This document shows, in pieces, positions 16,309-24,607 of a stretch of 64,000 bases of DNA (the first letter of the stretch is position 1; the number at the start of each line of letters is the position of its first letter). The position numbers and the translations under genes were made by a program. This DNA is from an uncultured Prevotella sp. GTDB taxonomy: Bacteria; Bacteroidota; Bacteroidia; Bacteroidales; Bacteroidaceae. The notes beneath the pieces were generated by a model, which did no database searches, had not been told where the DNA came from, and saw only the letters and a program-made list of their open reading frames with translations. The stretch covers positions 1 through 64,000 of the forward strand of contig CAKZVT010000002.1 of assembly GCA_937922435.1 (NCBI GenBank). The letters run 5' to 3'.

Positions 16309-17046
16309 ATGAAGACTATAAACACAAGGCGGAGCATCCGCAAATATTCTGACAAGGAGGTGGCCGACGGGCTGCTGAACCGCCTCCTCGACGAGGCCGC
16401 GCGCACGCAGACCATGGGCAACATGCAGCTGTACAGCGTCGTTGTGACGCGCTCGCAGGAGATGAAGGAGCGCCTCGCGCCGGCGCATTTCAACCAGCCG
16501 ATGGTTACCCAGGCGCCAGTGGTGCTGACGGTGTGCGCCGACTTCAACCGCGCCAGCCGCTGGTGCCGCTGCCGCAAGGCCGAACCGGGCTACGACAACA
16601 TGCTCTCGTTCATCAATGCGGCCACCGACGCGCTGCTCTACACGCAGACTTTCTGCAACCTGGCGGAGGAGGAGGGCCTCGGCCTTTGCTTCCTCGGCAC
16701 TACCGTCTACCAGCCGCAGCAGCTCATCGACATACTCGAGCTGCCACGGCTCGTCATGCCCGTGGCTACGCTCACCGTGGGGTGGCCGGCCGAAGAGCCG
16801 CCGCTTAGCGACCGCCTGCCGCTCGCATCGTTCGTGCACGGCGAGACTTACCACGACTATTCGCCCGAAGACATCGACCGATACTACGGCCCGAAGGAGG
16901 CGTTGGAGGAGAACCGCGAGTTTGTCAGCATAAACAACAAGGAGACGCTGGCGCAGGTCTATACCGACATACGCTACACAAAGAAGGACAACGAGGCCAT
17001 GTCGGCTGGCATGATGGAGGCGTTGCGGAGGCAAGGATTTATTTAA
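16309..17046 (+). CDS. Nitroreductase family FMN-dependent oxidoreductase
   Basis: A 245-residue flavoprotein of the nitroreductase fold, probably using NAD(P)H to reduce quinones, nitro compounds or flavins in the cytoplasm. The N-terminus MKTINTRRSIRKYSDKEV holds the FMN-phosphate contact arginines (RRSIRKY). The middle has the family's ATDALLYTQTFCNLAEEEGLGLCFLGT helix and the VATLTVGWPAEEPPLSDRLPL segment near the FMN. The ATG at 16309 follows AAGGTGAAGAC. It is a monocistronic unit between a promoter at 16274 and a terminator at 17100. The exact substrate cannot be told. Confidence 0.88.
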   Translation: MKTINTRRSIRKYSDKEVADGLLNRLLDEAARTQTMGNMQLYSVVVTRSQEMKERLAPAHFNQPMVTQAPVVLTVCADFNRASRWCRCRKAEPGYDNMLSFINAATDALLYTQTFCNLAEEEGLGLCFLGTTVYQPQQLIDILELPRLVMPVATLTVGWPAEEPPLSDRLPLASFVHGETYHDYSPEDIDRYYGPKEALEENREFVSINNKETLAQVYTDIRYTKKDNEAMSAGMMEALRRQGFI

Positions 17047-17099
17047 TGTTCAGCAGACAAGCAGATTTGTTCAGCAGACAAGCAGACAAGTTAACATTC

Positions 17100-17135
17100 A
17101 AAAGCTGCACATTACCCCGTTAATGTGCAGCTTTT
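17100..17135 (+). terminator. Intrinsic terminator after the nitroreductase gene
   Basis: AAAAGCTGCACATTA (17100-17114) pairs perfectly with TAATGTGCAGCTTTT (17121-17135) around CCCCGT. Confidence 0.85.
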
Positions 17136-17139
17136 GCGT

Positions 17140-17480
17140 GCCAACTTGATAAAAAATGTAAAACAAAAGCATTTTATTGCCGAAATATTTGGAGATATAA
17201 GAAATTGTCACTAACTTTATGGCAGAAAAACAAGAAGCACAACATAAGTTGTCGACGGTCTCTGAAATATTGAAAGGAAATGTCAGAATAACTCTGATAT
17301 ATTAGACAACTGATGAACGTGTGATGTACTTTCGAGTAACGGGATGTTTGGAAAGATGGTAAATGTTTGATGTCATGGAGATGTTTTTTCACAAAGATGA
17401 GAGGGAAAAGAATAAAACAAGTTGTTGATATGGATGTTTTTAATTAATGGTGGAACAGGCATCCTGTTACTGAACTAAAA
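17140..17480. other. AT-rich gap between two terminators, no firm gene
   Basis: About 340 bases lie between the terminator at 17100-17135 and a second one at 17484-17524, so something may be transcribed here. A 28-codon frame starts with ATG at 17219 (MAEKQEAQHKLSTVSEILKG), just after CTAACTTT, but it has no ribosome site and no recognisable family. A 72-codon frame on the other strand (17174-17392) looks random. It may be a remnant gene or a small RNA. Confidence 0.3.
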
Positions 17481-17483
17481 GCA

Positions 17484-17530
17484 AAGAGGACGCGCCATAA
17501 CAAAGGAAAGTGGCGCATCCTCTTCTTTTT
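17484..17530 (+). terminator. Intrinsic terminator upstream of nhaA
   Basis: AAGAGGACGCGCCA (17484-17497) pairs with TGGCGCATCCTCTT (17511-17524) with one mismatch, then CTTTTT. It ends only about 25 bases before the nhaA reading frame, so it closes an upstream transcript. Confidence 0.7.
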
Positions 17531-17554
17531 GTGCCGTATCGGGACGTGTAATCA

Positions 17555-18880
17555 ATGTGTGTAAATATGTCACGTAAATATCAAAAGAAAATCAGCCGCG
17601 GCCTGGTAATGCCGCTTCAGCATTTCATACAGAGGGAGAAGTCGGCCGGGGTGGTGCTCGGCGTGAGCATCGTCATAGCCATGCTGCTGGCCAATTCGCC
17701 GTGGAGCGAGGACTATTTCCACCTGTTTGAGCATAAGCTCGGCTTCATTTTCAACGGCGAACCGTACCTTTACTACTCGCTGCACCACTGGATTAACGAC
17801 GGACTGATGTCGATGTTCTTCTTCGTTGTGGGGCTTGAACTGAAACGGGAGTTCATCGGCGGCGAGCTGGCCGACCCTCGCAACACCATCCTTCCGATAG
17901 GTGCTGCCGTGGCGGGGATGCTCGTCCCGGCTCTCATATACACCGTATTTAACGCCGGGACGCCGTCGGCCGGAGGCTGGGGCATACCGATGGCAACCGA
18001 CATAGCGTTCTCCCTGGCCGTAATCTACGCCCTCGGCGACCGCGTTCCGCTGGCTGCCAAAGTGTTCCTGACGACCCTCGCCATCGTTGACGACCTCGGC
18101 GCGGTGGTCGTTATAGCGTTGTTTTACACGTCGGAAATCTCCGTCGTCAACATCGCCGTCGGCCTTGCGTTCCTCCTTGTGATGTATATTGCCAACAAGA
18201 TGGGCGTAAAGAACGTCGTGTTCTACGGCCTCTTGGGCATCGGCGGAGTGTGGGTAGCCTTCCTTATGTCGGGCATCCACGCTACAATAGCCGCCGTATT
18301 GGCCGCCTTCGTAATCCCTGCCGACGCCCGTCTGCCCGAGCCTTTGTACATCAAGCGGGCGGCAAACAACCTGCGGCGGTTCGCAGGCATTAAGCCAAAC
18401 AACGTCTCGACGCTCGAGCATGAGCAGGTGGAAGTCATAGCGGACATGATGAACGACACACGCGACGCCATTCCTCCGTCGCAGCGTCTGGAGCACGCCA
18501 TGCACCCGTTCGTGTCGTTCGTCGTAATGCCTGTGTTCGCTTTGGCTAACGCCGGGGTGTCTTTCGCAGGACTTGACGTGCAGACCGTCTTCTCAACCAA
18601 CGTCGCCTGGGGCGTCGCCTTGGGGCTTCTCTTGGGCAAACCGCTCGGCATCATGCTCTCAACTTACATCCTCGTGCGCCTCGGAATAGCCCAAAAGACC
18701 GGGGCGTTGACCCTCCGCCGCGTCGCAGGTCTTGGCTTCCTGGCCTCCATCGGGTTCACGATGTCGATGTTCATATCCACCCTTGCCTTCACCGATGACA
18801 CTATGTTGCTGCAAGCCAAGCTGGGTATCTTCGCCGCGTCAATCATCGGCGGCATCGTCGGTTACCGCTTGTTGAAATGA
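17555..18880 (+). CDS. nhaA: Na+/H+ antiporter NhaA
   Basis: NhaA is the inner-membrane antiporter that expels Na+ in exchange for two protons. The 441-residue product has about 12 hydrophobic segments and the family motifs: FFFVVGLELKREFIGGELAD, the ion-binding aspartate pair in TTLAIVDDLGAVVVIALFYT, ATDIAFSLAVI, and GLGFLASIGFTMSMFISTLAF near the end. The central cytoplasmic loop carries SQRLEHAMHPFVSFVVMPVFALANAGV. The ATG at 17555 or the in-frame ATG at 17567 (MSRKYQKK) could be the start; neither has a clear ribosome site. A bidirectional terminator follows. Confidence 0.95.
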   Translation: MCVNMSRKYQKKISRGLVMPLQHFIQREKSAGVVLGVSIVIAMLLANSPWSEDYFHLFEHKLGFIFNGEPYLYYSLHHWINDGLMSMFFFVVGLELKREFIGGELADPRNTILPIGAAVAGMLVPALIYTVFNAGTPSAGGWGIPMATDIAFSLAVIYALGDRVPLAAKVFLTTLAIVDDLGAVVVIALFYTSEISVVNIAVGLAFLLVMYIANKMGVKNVVFYGLLGIGGVWVAFLMSGIHATIAAVLAAFVIPADARLPEPLYIKRAANNLRRFAGIKPNNVSTLEHEQVEVIADMMNDTRDAIPPSQRLEHAMHPFVSFVVMPVFALANAGVSFAGLDVQTVFSTNVAWGVALGLLLGKPLGIMLSTYILVRLGIAQKTGALTLRRVAGLGFLASIGFTMSMFISTLAFTDDTMLLQAKLGIFAASIIGGIVGYRLLK

Positions 18881-18890
18881 TAAAAGATAA

Positions 18891-18922
18891 AATCCGGAAG
18901 CCCGGACACGGGCTTTTGGATT
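18891..18922. terminator. Bidirectional terminator between nhaA and the convergent gene
   Basis: AATCCGGAAGCCCG pairs with CGGGCTTTTGGATT around GACA, with one internal mismatch pair. Confidence 0.7.
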
Positions 18923-19976
18923 ATTGCATCAAGCCTCCTTCCACATAGAATACCAGATTACTTATGCCGTCACCACGCTTGTTGCTGTCTTTAAGGTTGC
19001 CCGGCACAGTGAAAATCCTGTCCTTCTCCATTCTGTCCATCAACTCCCACATCACTTCATGGTACAGGGCTACGGTGGCTACGGCCTCTTCTTTGAAGCC
19101 GAATTGTGACGACATTGAGCCGCAATAGCCTTTTAACGCCGCGCTGATGTTCTCCGTCAGGCGGTTGACTGTTTGGTGGAAAGCATCATCTTGACGCTTT
19201 ATTATCGGGAACAAGGCGTTGCCCTGCGCATCAACCAGCCCGTATCTCGCCAGCTTTTCAGCAAGGACTGCATCGGTAATCTTGCCGTTCCGCCTTATTT
19301 CATCGGCGCATTCGTCCATCGTGTCGGGGCTTGGCGCGATGCCGCTGTCTATGTATGTCAGGCACAGGTCTTGCTCGCCGTAGCCGTTTGTGCCGTACTT
19401 TGCGCCCTGCCTCGGCTCGTATAGTATCCAGTAACAGCCGCTCCAAGTGGCGTGTTGGCCTGCATCATCGAACAAAAGGAGCTTCGTCCACATCCTTCCG
19501 TCAAGCAAGTATGAGAACGTAAGGGACAACGTGTTGGCCTGCCAGCCCATGTCTTTTATGGTGCTTGCCAGCGAGATGAAGTGCTGCCTGTTCTTACTGT
19601 AAATGTCATCGGCCACCGTTTGGCTGAAAATACGCAGCGAGTCGGTCTGCCGCTTGTCAAGTATAGGTATGGCCGTATGCCATTTTCCGCCTGTCCGTTC
19701 GATAATTCCGCCGACTTCGAGCAGCATCAGCTGGCTGTCGGAACACGGTATTCCTTTGCCGCGGAGTTCACCGGCGGTCTGCGGAGTGCGCAGGTTATAG
19801 GTTATTTCCCAGTTGTTGTCGGCGGTCACATAGTCAGAAGGCTGGTGTCCGCTCAAGGCAACAAACTGCGTGGCTTCCCACTTTTCGTATGGCCGCAGCA
19901 GCTCTTGTGCCGCTACTTGGGGTGCCGCCAGCATCATGAGAGACAGTGCCGCGGCGATAAAAACACGTTTAAGCAT
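18921..19976 (-). CDS. Secreted protein of unknown function
   Basis: A 351-residue protein with a signal peptide (MLKRVFIAAALSLMMLAAPQVAAQ). No family was recognised. The mature part mixes strands and helices, including a short LLEVGGIIERTGGKWHTAIPIL segment and a helical C-terminal half (AFHQTVNRLTENISAALKGY; ATVALYHEVMWELMDRMEKD). The AIPILDKRQTDSLRIFSQTVADDIY region resembles periplasmic helical proteins only in general character. Cysteines are few. It is convergent with nhaA and sits downstream of the fumarase gene, separated by that gene's terminator, so it is probably independent. Confidence 0.7.
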   Translation of the reverse strand: MLKRVFIAAALSLMMLAAPQVAAQELLRPYEKWEATQFVALSGHQPSDYVTADNNWEITYNLRTPQTAGELRGKGIPCSDSQLMLLEVGGIIERTGGKWHTAIPILDKRQTDSLRIFSQTVADDIYSKNRQHFISLASTIKDMGWQANTLSLTFSYLLDGRMWTKLLLFDDAGQHATWSGCYWILYEPRQGAKYGTNGYGEQDLCLTYIDSGIAPSPDTMDECADEIRRNGKITDAVLAEKLARYGLVDAQGNALFPIIKRQDDAFHQTVNRLTENISAALKGYCGSMSSQFGFKEEAVATVALYHEVMWELMDRMEKDRIFTVPGNLKDSNKRGDGISNLVFYVEGGLMQ

Positions 19977-20003
19977 AATCTGGGTTTGGGTTATACATAA
20001 AAT

Positions 20004-20040
20004 AACGGGCAGGCAAGGATGTCGTCTTTGCCTGCCCGTT
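20004..20040 (-). terminator. Terminator downstream of the fumarase gene
   Basis: AACGGGCAGGCAA (20004-20016) pairs with TTGCCTGCCCGTT (20028-20040). On the minus strand it is followed by ATTTTATG. Confidence 0.75.
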
Positions 20041-20110
20041 TATTTGGATTTTGTTGTTTGTCAACTCGTGACTCGTCTGCTTGCCGCTTGTCACTCGTCT
20101 GCTTGTAAAG

Positions 20111-21754
20111 TCATTTGCACCCCGGAGTCCACGGCTTCAGCTGCTTGAAGAAGTCGTTGCCCTTGTCATCCACGAGGATGAAAGCAGGGAAGTCAACCAC
20201 GTTGATTTTCCAAATCGCCTCCATGCCAAGCTCGGGATACTCGACGCATTCTATGCTCTTGATGCTGTTCATGGAAAGAACTGCGGCCGGACCGCCGATG
20301 CTTCCGAGGTAGAAACCGCCGTGCTTCTTGCATGCGTCGGTAACAACCTGGGTGCGGTTGCCCTTCGCAATCATCACCATAGAGCCTCCGTGGTCTTGGA
20401 ACTCGTCAACATACGGGTCCATGCGGTTGGCCGTTGTCGGACCCATTGAGCCGCAAGGCATTCCTTCCGGGGTCTTTGCGGGGCCGGCGTAGAGCACGGG
20501 ATGGTCTTTGAAATACTGCGGCAGGTCTTCGCCTGCGTCCAAACGGGCTTTCAGTTTGGCGTGAGCTATGTCGCGCGCAACGATGATTGTGCCGTTGAGG
20601 CTTACTCGTGTAGACACCGGGTATTGCGAAAGTATTTTGCAGATTTCGCTCATCGGCTGGTTCAGGTCAATGCGAACGGCGTCGCCCTCGCCTGCGTTGC
20701 GCAGCTCTTCGGGTATGAGTTCACCGGGATTATCGTCCAGTTTCTCAATCCAAACGCCGTCCTTGTTGATTTTAGCCTTGATGTTTCGGTCGGCAGAGCA
20801 GCTTACTCCGAGGCCGATTGGGCATGAAGCGCCGTGGCGCGGCAGGCGGATTACGCGGATGTCGTGGGCGAAATACTTGCCGCCGAACTGCGCTCCGAGA
20901 CCTATTTTGTGCGCTTCGTTGAGCAGTTGCTTCTCAAGTTCCACGTCGCGGAAGGCGCGTCCCGTCTCGTCTCCCGTCGTCGGAAGGTTGTCGTAATAGT
21001 GAGTTGAGGCGAGCTTGACGGTCAGAAGATTCTTCTCGGCCGACGTTCCGCCTATTACGAAGGCGATATGATAAGGAGGACAAGCCGCCGTTCCGAGCGT
21101 CTTCATCTTCTCAACGAGGAACGGAACGAGCGTACCGGGGTTCTGTATTCTTGCCTTTGTCTCCTGGTAGAAGTATGTCTTGTTGGCCGAGCCGCCGCCC
21201 TTTACCACGCAGAGGAACTTGTATTCCTCGCCCTCGGTGGCCTCGATGTCTATTTGTGCGGGCAGGTTGCAGCGCGTGTTCACCTCCTCGTACATCGAGA
21301 GGGGCGCGTTCTGCGAGTAGCGCAGGTTCTCTTCCGTGTACGTCTTGTACACGCCTTTCGACAGGGCTTCCTCGTCACAGAAGCCCGTCCATACCTGTTG
21401 TCCCTTCTCGCCGTGTATGATTGCCGTGCCAGTATCCTGGCAGAAAGGCAGCTTTCCCTTGCAAGCCACCTCGGCGTTGCGCAGGAACGTGAGTGCCACA
21501 TACTTGTCGTTGTCGCTCGCCTCGGGGTCTGTCAGGATTTTAGCCACCTGCTCATTGTGCGAGCGGCGCAGCAGGAAGTTGACGTCCCTGAAGGCCGCGT
21601 TGGCCAGCATCGTCAACGCTTCGGGACTTACTTTCAGGATTTCCTTGCCCTCAAATTCGCTTACCGACACGCCGTCTTTTGTCAAAAGATAGTATTCCGT
21701 GTCGTCTTTGCCCATCTGGAACATGGGGGCGTACTTGAATTCCGGTGTTGCCAT
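20111..21754 (-). CDS. Class I fumarate hydratase (iron-sulfur)
   Basis: Fumarase converts fumarate and malate, here in the branched or reductive TCA path used by anaerobic Bacteroidales to make succinate. The 547-residue protein has the class I layout: an N-terminal alpha domain (FCQDTGTAIIHGEKGQQVWTGF, GGGSANKTYFYQETKARIQNPG, PPYHIAFVIGGTSAEKNLLTVKLAS, GASCPIGLGVSCSADRN) fused to a C-terminal beta domain (LYAGPAKTPEGMPCGSMGPTTANRMDPYVDEFQ). Cysteines in the alpha domain would bind a [4Fe-4S] cluster. The ATG at 21754 starts MATPEFKYAPMFQ; the longer frame adds 11 unlikely residues. A minus-strand promoter lies at 21894-21901. Confidence 0.95.
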   Translation of the reverse strand: MATPEFKYAPMFQMGKDDTEYYLLTKDGVSVSEFEGKEILKVSPEALTMLANAAFRDVNFLLRRSHNEQVAKILTDPEASDNDKYVALTFLRNAEVACKGKLPFCQDTGTAIIHGEKGQQVWTGFCDEEALSKGVYKTYTEENLRYSQNAPLSMYEEVNTRCNLPAQIDIEATEGEEYKFLCVVKGGGSANKTYFYQETKARIQNPGTLVPFLVEKMKTLGTAACPPYHIAFVIGGTSAEKNLLTVKLASTHYYDNLPTTGDETGRAFRDVELEKQLLNEAHKIGLGAQFGGKYFAHDIRVIRLPRHGASCPIGLGVSCSADRNIKAKINKDGVWIEKLDDNPGELIPEELRNAGEGDAVRIDLNQPMSEICKILSQYPVSTRVSLNGTIIVARDIAHAKLKARLDAGEDLPQYFKDHPVLYAGPAKTPEGMPCGSMGPTTANRMDPYVDEFQDHGGSMVMIAKGNRTQVVTDACKKHGGFYLGSIGGPAAVLSMNSIKSIECVEYPELGMEAIWKINVVDFPAFILVDDKGNDFFKQLKPWTPGCK

Positions 21755-21775
21755 AATGTTTTGTTGAATGTTTTT

Positions 21776-21810
21776 CACCCACCCCAACCCTCCCGAAGGG
21801 AGGGAGCTTG
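21776..21810. repeat. CACCCACCCCAACCCTCCC repeat (single copy)
   Basis: A copy of a dispersed hairpin-forming sequence (CCCTCCCGAAGGGAGGGAGC). Other copies are at about 30521-30556 (diverged), 30688-30706 (partial) and an inverted pair at 49773-49880. It lies in the fumarase 5' untranslated region. Confidence 0.65.
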
Positions 21811-21893
21811 CTGTGCTTTGCCGCTGCGCTCCTTGCTTTGTCAGAGTTGCCGTGAGTGATTATAATGTTGTTGCTAATATGTTTTTATTGTTG

Positions 21894-21901
21894 CAAAGTT
21901 A
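21894..21901 (-). promoter_or_regulatory. Promoter for the fumarase gene
   Basis: TAACTTTG on the minus strand lies 139 bases upstream of the ATG, so the leader is long and includes the C-rich repeat. Confidence 0.55.
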
Positions 21902-22025
21902 TATATTTTTTTCGAGAAAACGGATTTTACGCAGGCTTATTTAACCTTAAAAAACTTGGTGTTGACGGCATTTATGAGTATATTGGTTGGCCCGCCTGTA
22001 ACCCGTTGACTGTCAACGCCTTTCC

Positions 22026-22108
22026 AATATGCCGTCTTTCGCCTCCTAAAAGACGGCCTTTTACAACGCAAAAGGTGGCCTTTCGCATTGCAAAAGGCCA
22101 CCTCTTGC
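22026..22108. repeat. 22-bp-period repeat array F (4 units)
   Basis: Units start at 22026, 22048, 22070 and 22092. It is preceded by CGTTGACTGTCAACGCCTTT, a flank shared with arrays B and G; TTGACTGTCAA is itself palindromic. It lies between a divergent promoter region and the end of an AraC gene. Confidence 0.9.
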
Positions 22109-22144
22109 AAAATGGGTCGCCGCGGCATGTGCCGCAGCAGGCCG

Positions 22145-22987
22145 TCATTCGCCGGTAGGAGGCTGGCTGCGGCGGAAGCCGTAGGGCGTCATCCCGGTGT
22201 GCTGTTTGAAGTAACGGCAGAAGAATGAGGTGTCGCTGAAGTTGAACTCCCAGGCTATCTGCTTTATGCTCCGTTGCTTGTCACGCAGCCGCAGCTTAAG
22301 TTGCAGTATGACATAGTGGTCAATCACGGCCTTGGTGGTGTGCCCGGTGATGCCGCGCACGATGTTGTTCAGGTACTTTGGCGTGATGTTCAGCCGCGCG
22401 GCGAAGTAGGCCACGTCGTGCGCACGCATGTATTCGGCCTCGAGAGTCTCCATGAACGTGCCGAACAGTTCGTACGTCCTGCGCGACCAGCCGCCGGCCG
22501 CTGCCGGGCCGCAGGTTGTCGAATGCTCGTAGAAACCGAGGAAAAACGCCTTCAGCTGGCACAGCACTATCTGTCCGGTGCACCTCGTCGAGGGCAGCGC
22601 CATGTATTTACCGATTAGCCCGAACATGCCTTTCACGATGTCGGCCACGATGCCTCCTCCGCCGCAGCACCTGTCCTTGCGCAGCAGCGTGTACACCGCG
22701 TGTTCCATTTGCAGGCTGGCCTCGCGCAGCATGGCCTTGTCATAGCGCAGCTCCAGTACGCAGAAGTCGGTTGACGCGCCGTCAAGCATCGCCGCTTCGC
22801 CCGGGAAGAGCATGATTACCGAGTCCGTTTCGAGCCGCCACGGCTTGAAGTCGATGGTGAGTGTGGCCGTCCCCGCCGTGCAGAGTATTATCGCGCCGTA
22901 GTCCACCACGTGCTGTTCGCCTTGTAGCTCGGCCAGCCGTCCGCTGCCGAGCCGCGCCCTTTGTATGGCCGATGTCTCGTTGTCCAT
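22145..22987 (-). CDS. AraC family transcription regulator
   Basis: A 280-residue regulator. The N-terminal half is a cupin-like sensor domain (EQHVVDYGAIILCTAGTATLTIDFKP). The C-terminal 100 residues carry two helix-turn-helix motifs (AYFAARLNITPKYLNNIVRGITGHTTKAVIDHYV and SIKQIAWEFNFSDTSFFCRYFKQHTGMTPYGFRR), the AraC signature. It is transcribed divergently from the TolC/HlyD operon across about 200 bases, so it most likely controls that efflux operon. The inducer is unknown. Confidence 0.93.
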   Translation of the reverse strand: MDNETSAIQRARLGSGRLAELQGEQHVVDYGAIILCTAGTATLTIDFKPWRLETDSVIMLFPGEAAMLDGASTDFCVLELRYDKAMLREASLQMEHAVYTLLRKDRCCGGGGIVADIVKGMFGLIGKYMALPSTRCTGQIVLCQLKAFFLGFYEHSTTCGPAAAGGWSRRTYELFGTFMETLEAEYMRAHDVAYFAARLNITPKYLNNIVRGITGHTTKAVIDHYVILQLKLRLRDKQRSIKQIAWEFNFSDTSFFCRYFKQHTGMTPYGFRRSQPPTGE

Positions 22988-23154
22988 AGTCTTTCTGATT
23001 GGTCAGGGCGCACCCGGCAGCCATGCGCCGCGCCGTCGCCCGTGTTCTTTTTATGTGCAAATATACTTCTGTTTTATGATATTAACATACTGCTTGTTCC
23101 TGAATATCCCATTTTAGGCGTGATATTTACAATCCCTGCGTCGGCTGAAAGGCT

Positions 23155-23162
23155 TACCTTTG
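23155..23162 (+). promoter_or_regulatory. Promoter for the TolC-HlyD operon
   Basis: TACCTTTG lies 24 bases before the ATG at 23186, in the region divergent from the AraC gene. Confidence 0.65.
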
Positions 23163-23185
23163 CAGCCGGTTTTCAACGAAAGCAA

Positions 23186-24529
23186 ATGTCATATAGCATG
23201 AAAGTAAGACTAAAAAGGATGAGGGGCGTCGCCGTACCGGCGTTGTTCCTCGCGCTGTCAGCCGGCATACCGGCCGCCGCGCAGACGCGCCGCACGTTGA
23301 CGGTGGACGAGCTTTTCACGCTCGTCGAGAGCGGCAGCAACACCCTGCGCTCGCAGAAGGCCGGGGTGGACGTGGCCGGGCATGCCGTGGCCGAGGCCAA
23401 GAGCCGCCGCTTGCCCGACGTATATGCGGAACTGTCGGCCAGTTACAACGGCAATGTCGTCATGGCCGACCGCGATTTCGGCCACGCCCGAGGCCTGCGC
23501 CAGCCACACTTCGGCAACAGCCTTGCCATTGTAGCCGAGCAGACTGTGTACGCCGGAGGTGCCGTTGATGCCGGTGTCAGGCTGGCGGAGACGCAGAAGC
23601 GGCAGGCCGAGAACGCCGTGGCGCAGGGCAGGGCGAGGCAGAGGATGGCCGCGCTCGACATGTATCTGGGGCTGTACAAGGCCGACAACCGCATCAAGGT
23701 GTACGAGCAGAACATCGCGCTGACCGTCAGGCTCATCGCCGACATACGCGCCATGCAGGACGAGGGCATGGCCTTGAAGAACGACGTGACGCGCTACGAG
23801 CTGCAAATGGAGACGCTAAGGCTCGCCCTCCGGCAGACGCGCGACCGCCGCGACGTGCTCAACCACAGGCTGTGCAACGCCACTGGGCTTGCCCTTTCAA
23901 CCGTAATCGTACCCGATTCGGCCGTCGCCGCCTTGGCTACTGACGATGCCACGGCCGACGAGTGGCAGGCTCGCGCCGCCGCACAGTCGCCATTGCTTAG
24001 GGCGAAGACGCTCGGCGTGGAGCAGGCCGAGCAGCAGCTGCGCATCGCCAAGAGCGACTTGCTGCCCAAGGTGGCCGTTTTTGCCACCGACAATTTCAGT
24101 GGCCCGTTCGTTTACGACCTGCCTCCTGTCAACAAGAACTTCAACATCTGGGCCGTCGGCATAGGCGTAAGGTATTCGTTAAGCTCGCTTTTCAAGGGCA
24201 ACAAGGCCGTGCGCCGTGCCAAGGCGGCCGTCATCATGAGCCGCGACGAGCATGCCGTGGCCGCCGAAACCGTTGACAACGAAATGCAGGAAGCATACAC
24301 CCTGTACCGCCAGTCGTTCGTAGAGCTGCGCACAAGGATAAAGAGCGTAGAGCTGGCGGCGCAGAACTATGGCGTGGTAAGCAGCCGTTACAAGGCTCAG
24401 ATGGCGCTCGTCACCGACATGATAGACGCTTCCAACGTGAAGCTTGACGCCGAGTTGTCGGCCGTTGACGCCCGGATAGACATCGTTTACGCGTATTACA
24501 TGATGAAATACGTGGCAGGAGACATATAA
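23186..24529 (+). CDS. TolC family outer-membrane efflux protein
   Basis: A 447-residue outer-membrane channel component of a tripartite efflux pump. It has a signal peptide ending SAGIPAAAQ and then two OEP repeats rich in long amphipathic helices (TLTVDELFTLVESGSNTLRSQKAGVDVAGHAVAEAKSRRLPDVY and LLRAKTLGVEQAEQQLRIAKSDLLPKVAVFATDN), as in TolC. The start is ATG 23186 or ATG 23198 (MKVRLKRM), both after the promoter. It ends 78 bases before the HlyD-type adaptor gene. The AraC regulator is divergent. Confidence 0.9.
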   Translation: MSYSMKVRLKRMRGVAVPALFLALSAGIPAAAQTRRTLTVDELFTLVESGSNTLRSQKAGVDVAGHAVAEAKSRRLPDVYAELSASYNGNVVMADRDFGHARGLRQPHFGNSLAIVAEQTVYAGGAVDAGVRLAETQKRQAENAVAQGRARQRMAALDMYLGLYKADNRIKVYEQNIALTVRLIADIRAMQDEGMALKNDVTRYELQMETLRLALRQTRDRRDVLNHRLCNATGLALSTVIVPDSAVAALATDDATADEWQARAAAQSPLLRAKTLGVEQAEQQLRIAKSDLLPKVAVFATDNFSGPFVYDLPPVNKNFNIWAVGIGVRYSLSSLFKGNKAVRRAKAAVIMSRDEHAVAAETVDNEMQEAYTLYRQSFVELRTRIKSVELAAQNYGVVSSRYKAQMALVTDMIDASNVKLDAELSAVDARIDIVYAYYMMKYVAGDI

Positions 24530-24607
24530 TATAAGGTGTACATACATGCCGCCGGGCGGCTGACTGCATGGCCGCTGACGGCTTCCCGACTAAAAACATA
24601 TAGCAAA

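Noticed and set aside
17174..17392. A 72-codon minus-strand ORF
   Set aside because: No ribosome site or recognisable family. It overlaps another weak frame on the plus strand.
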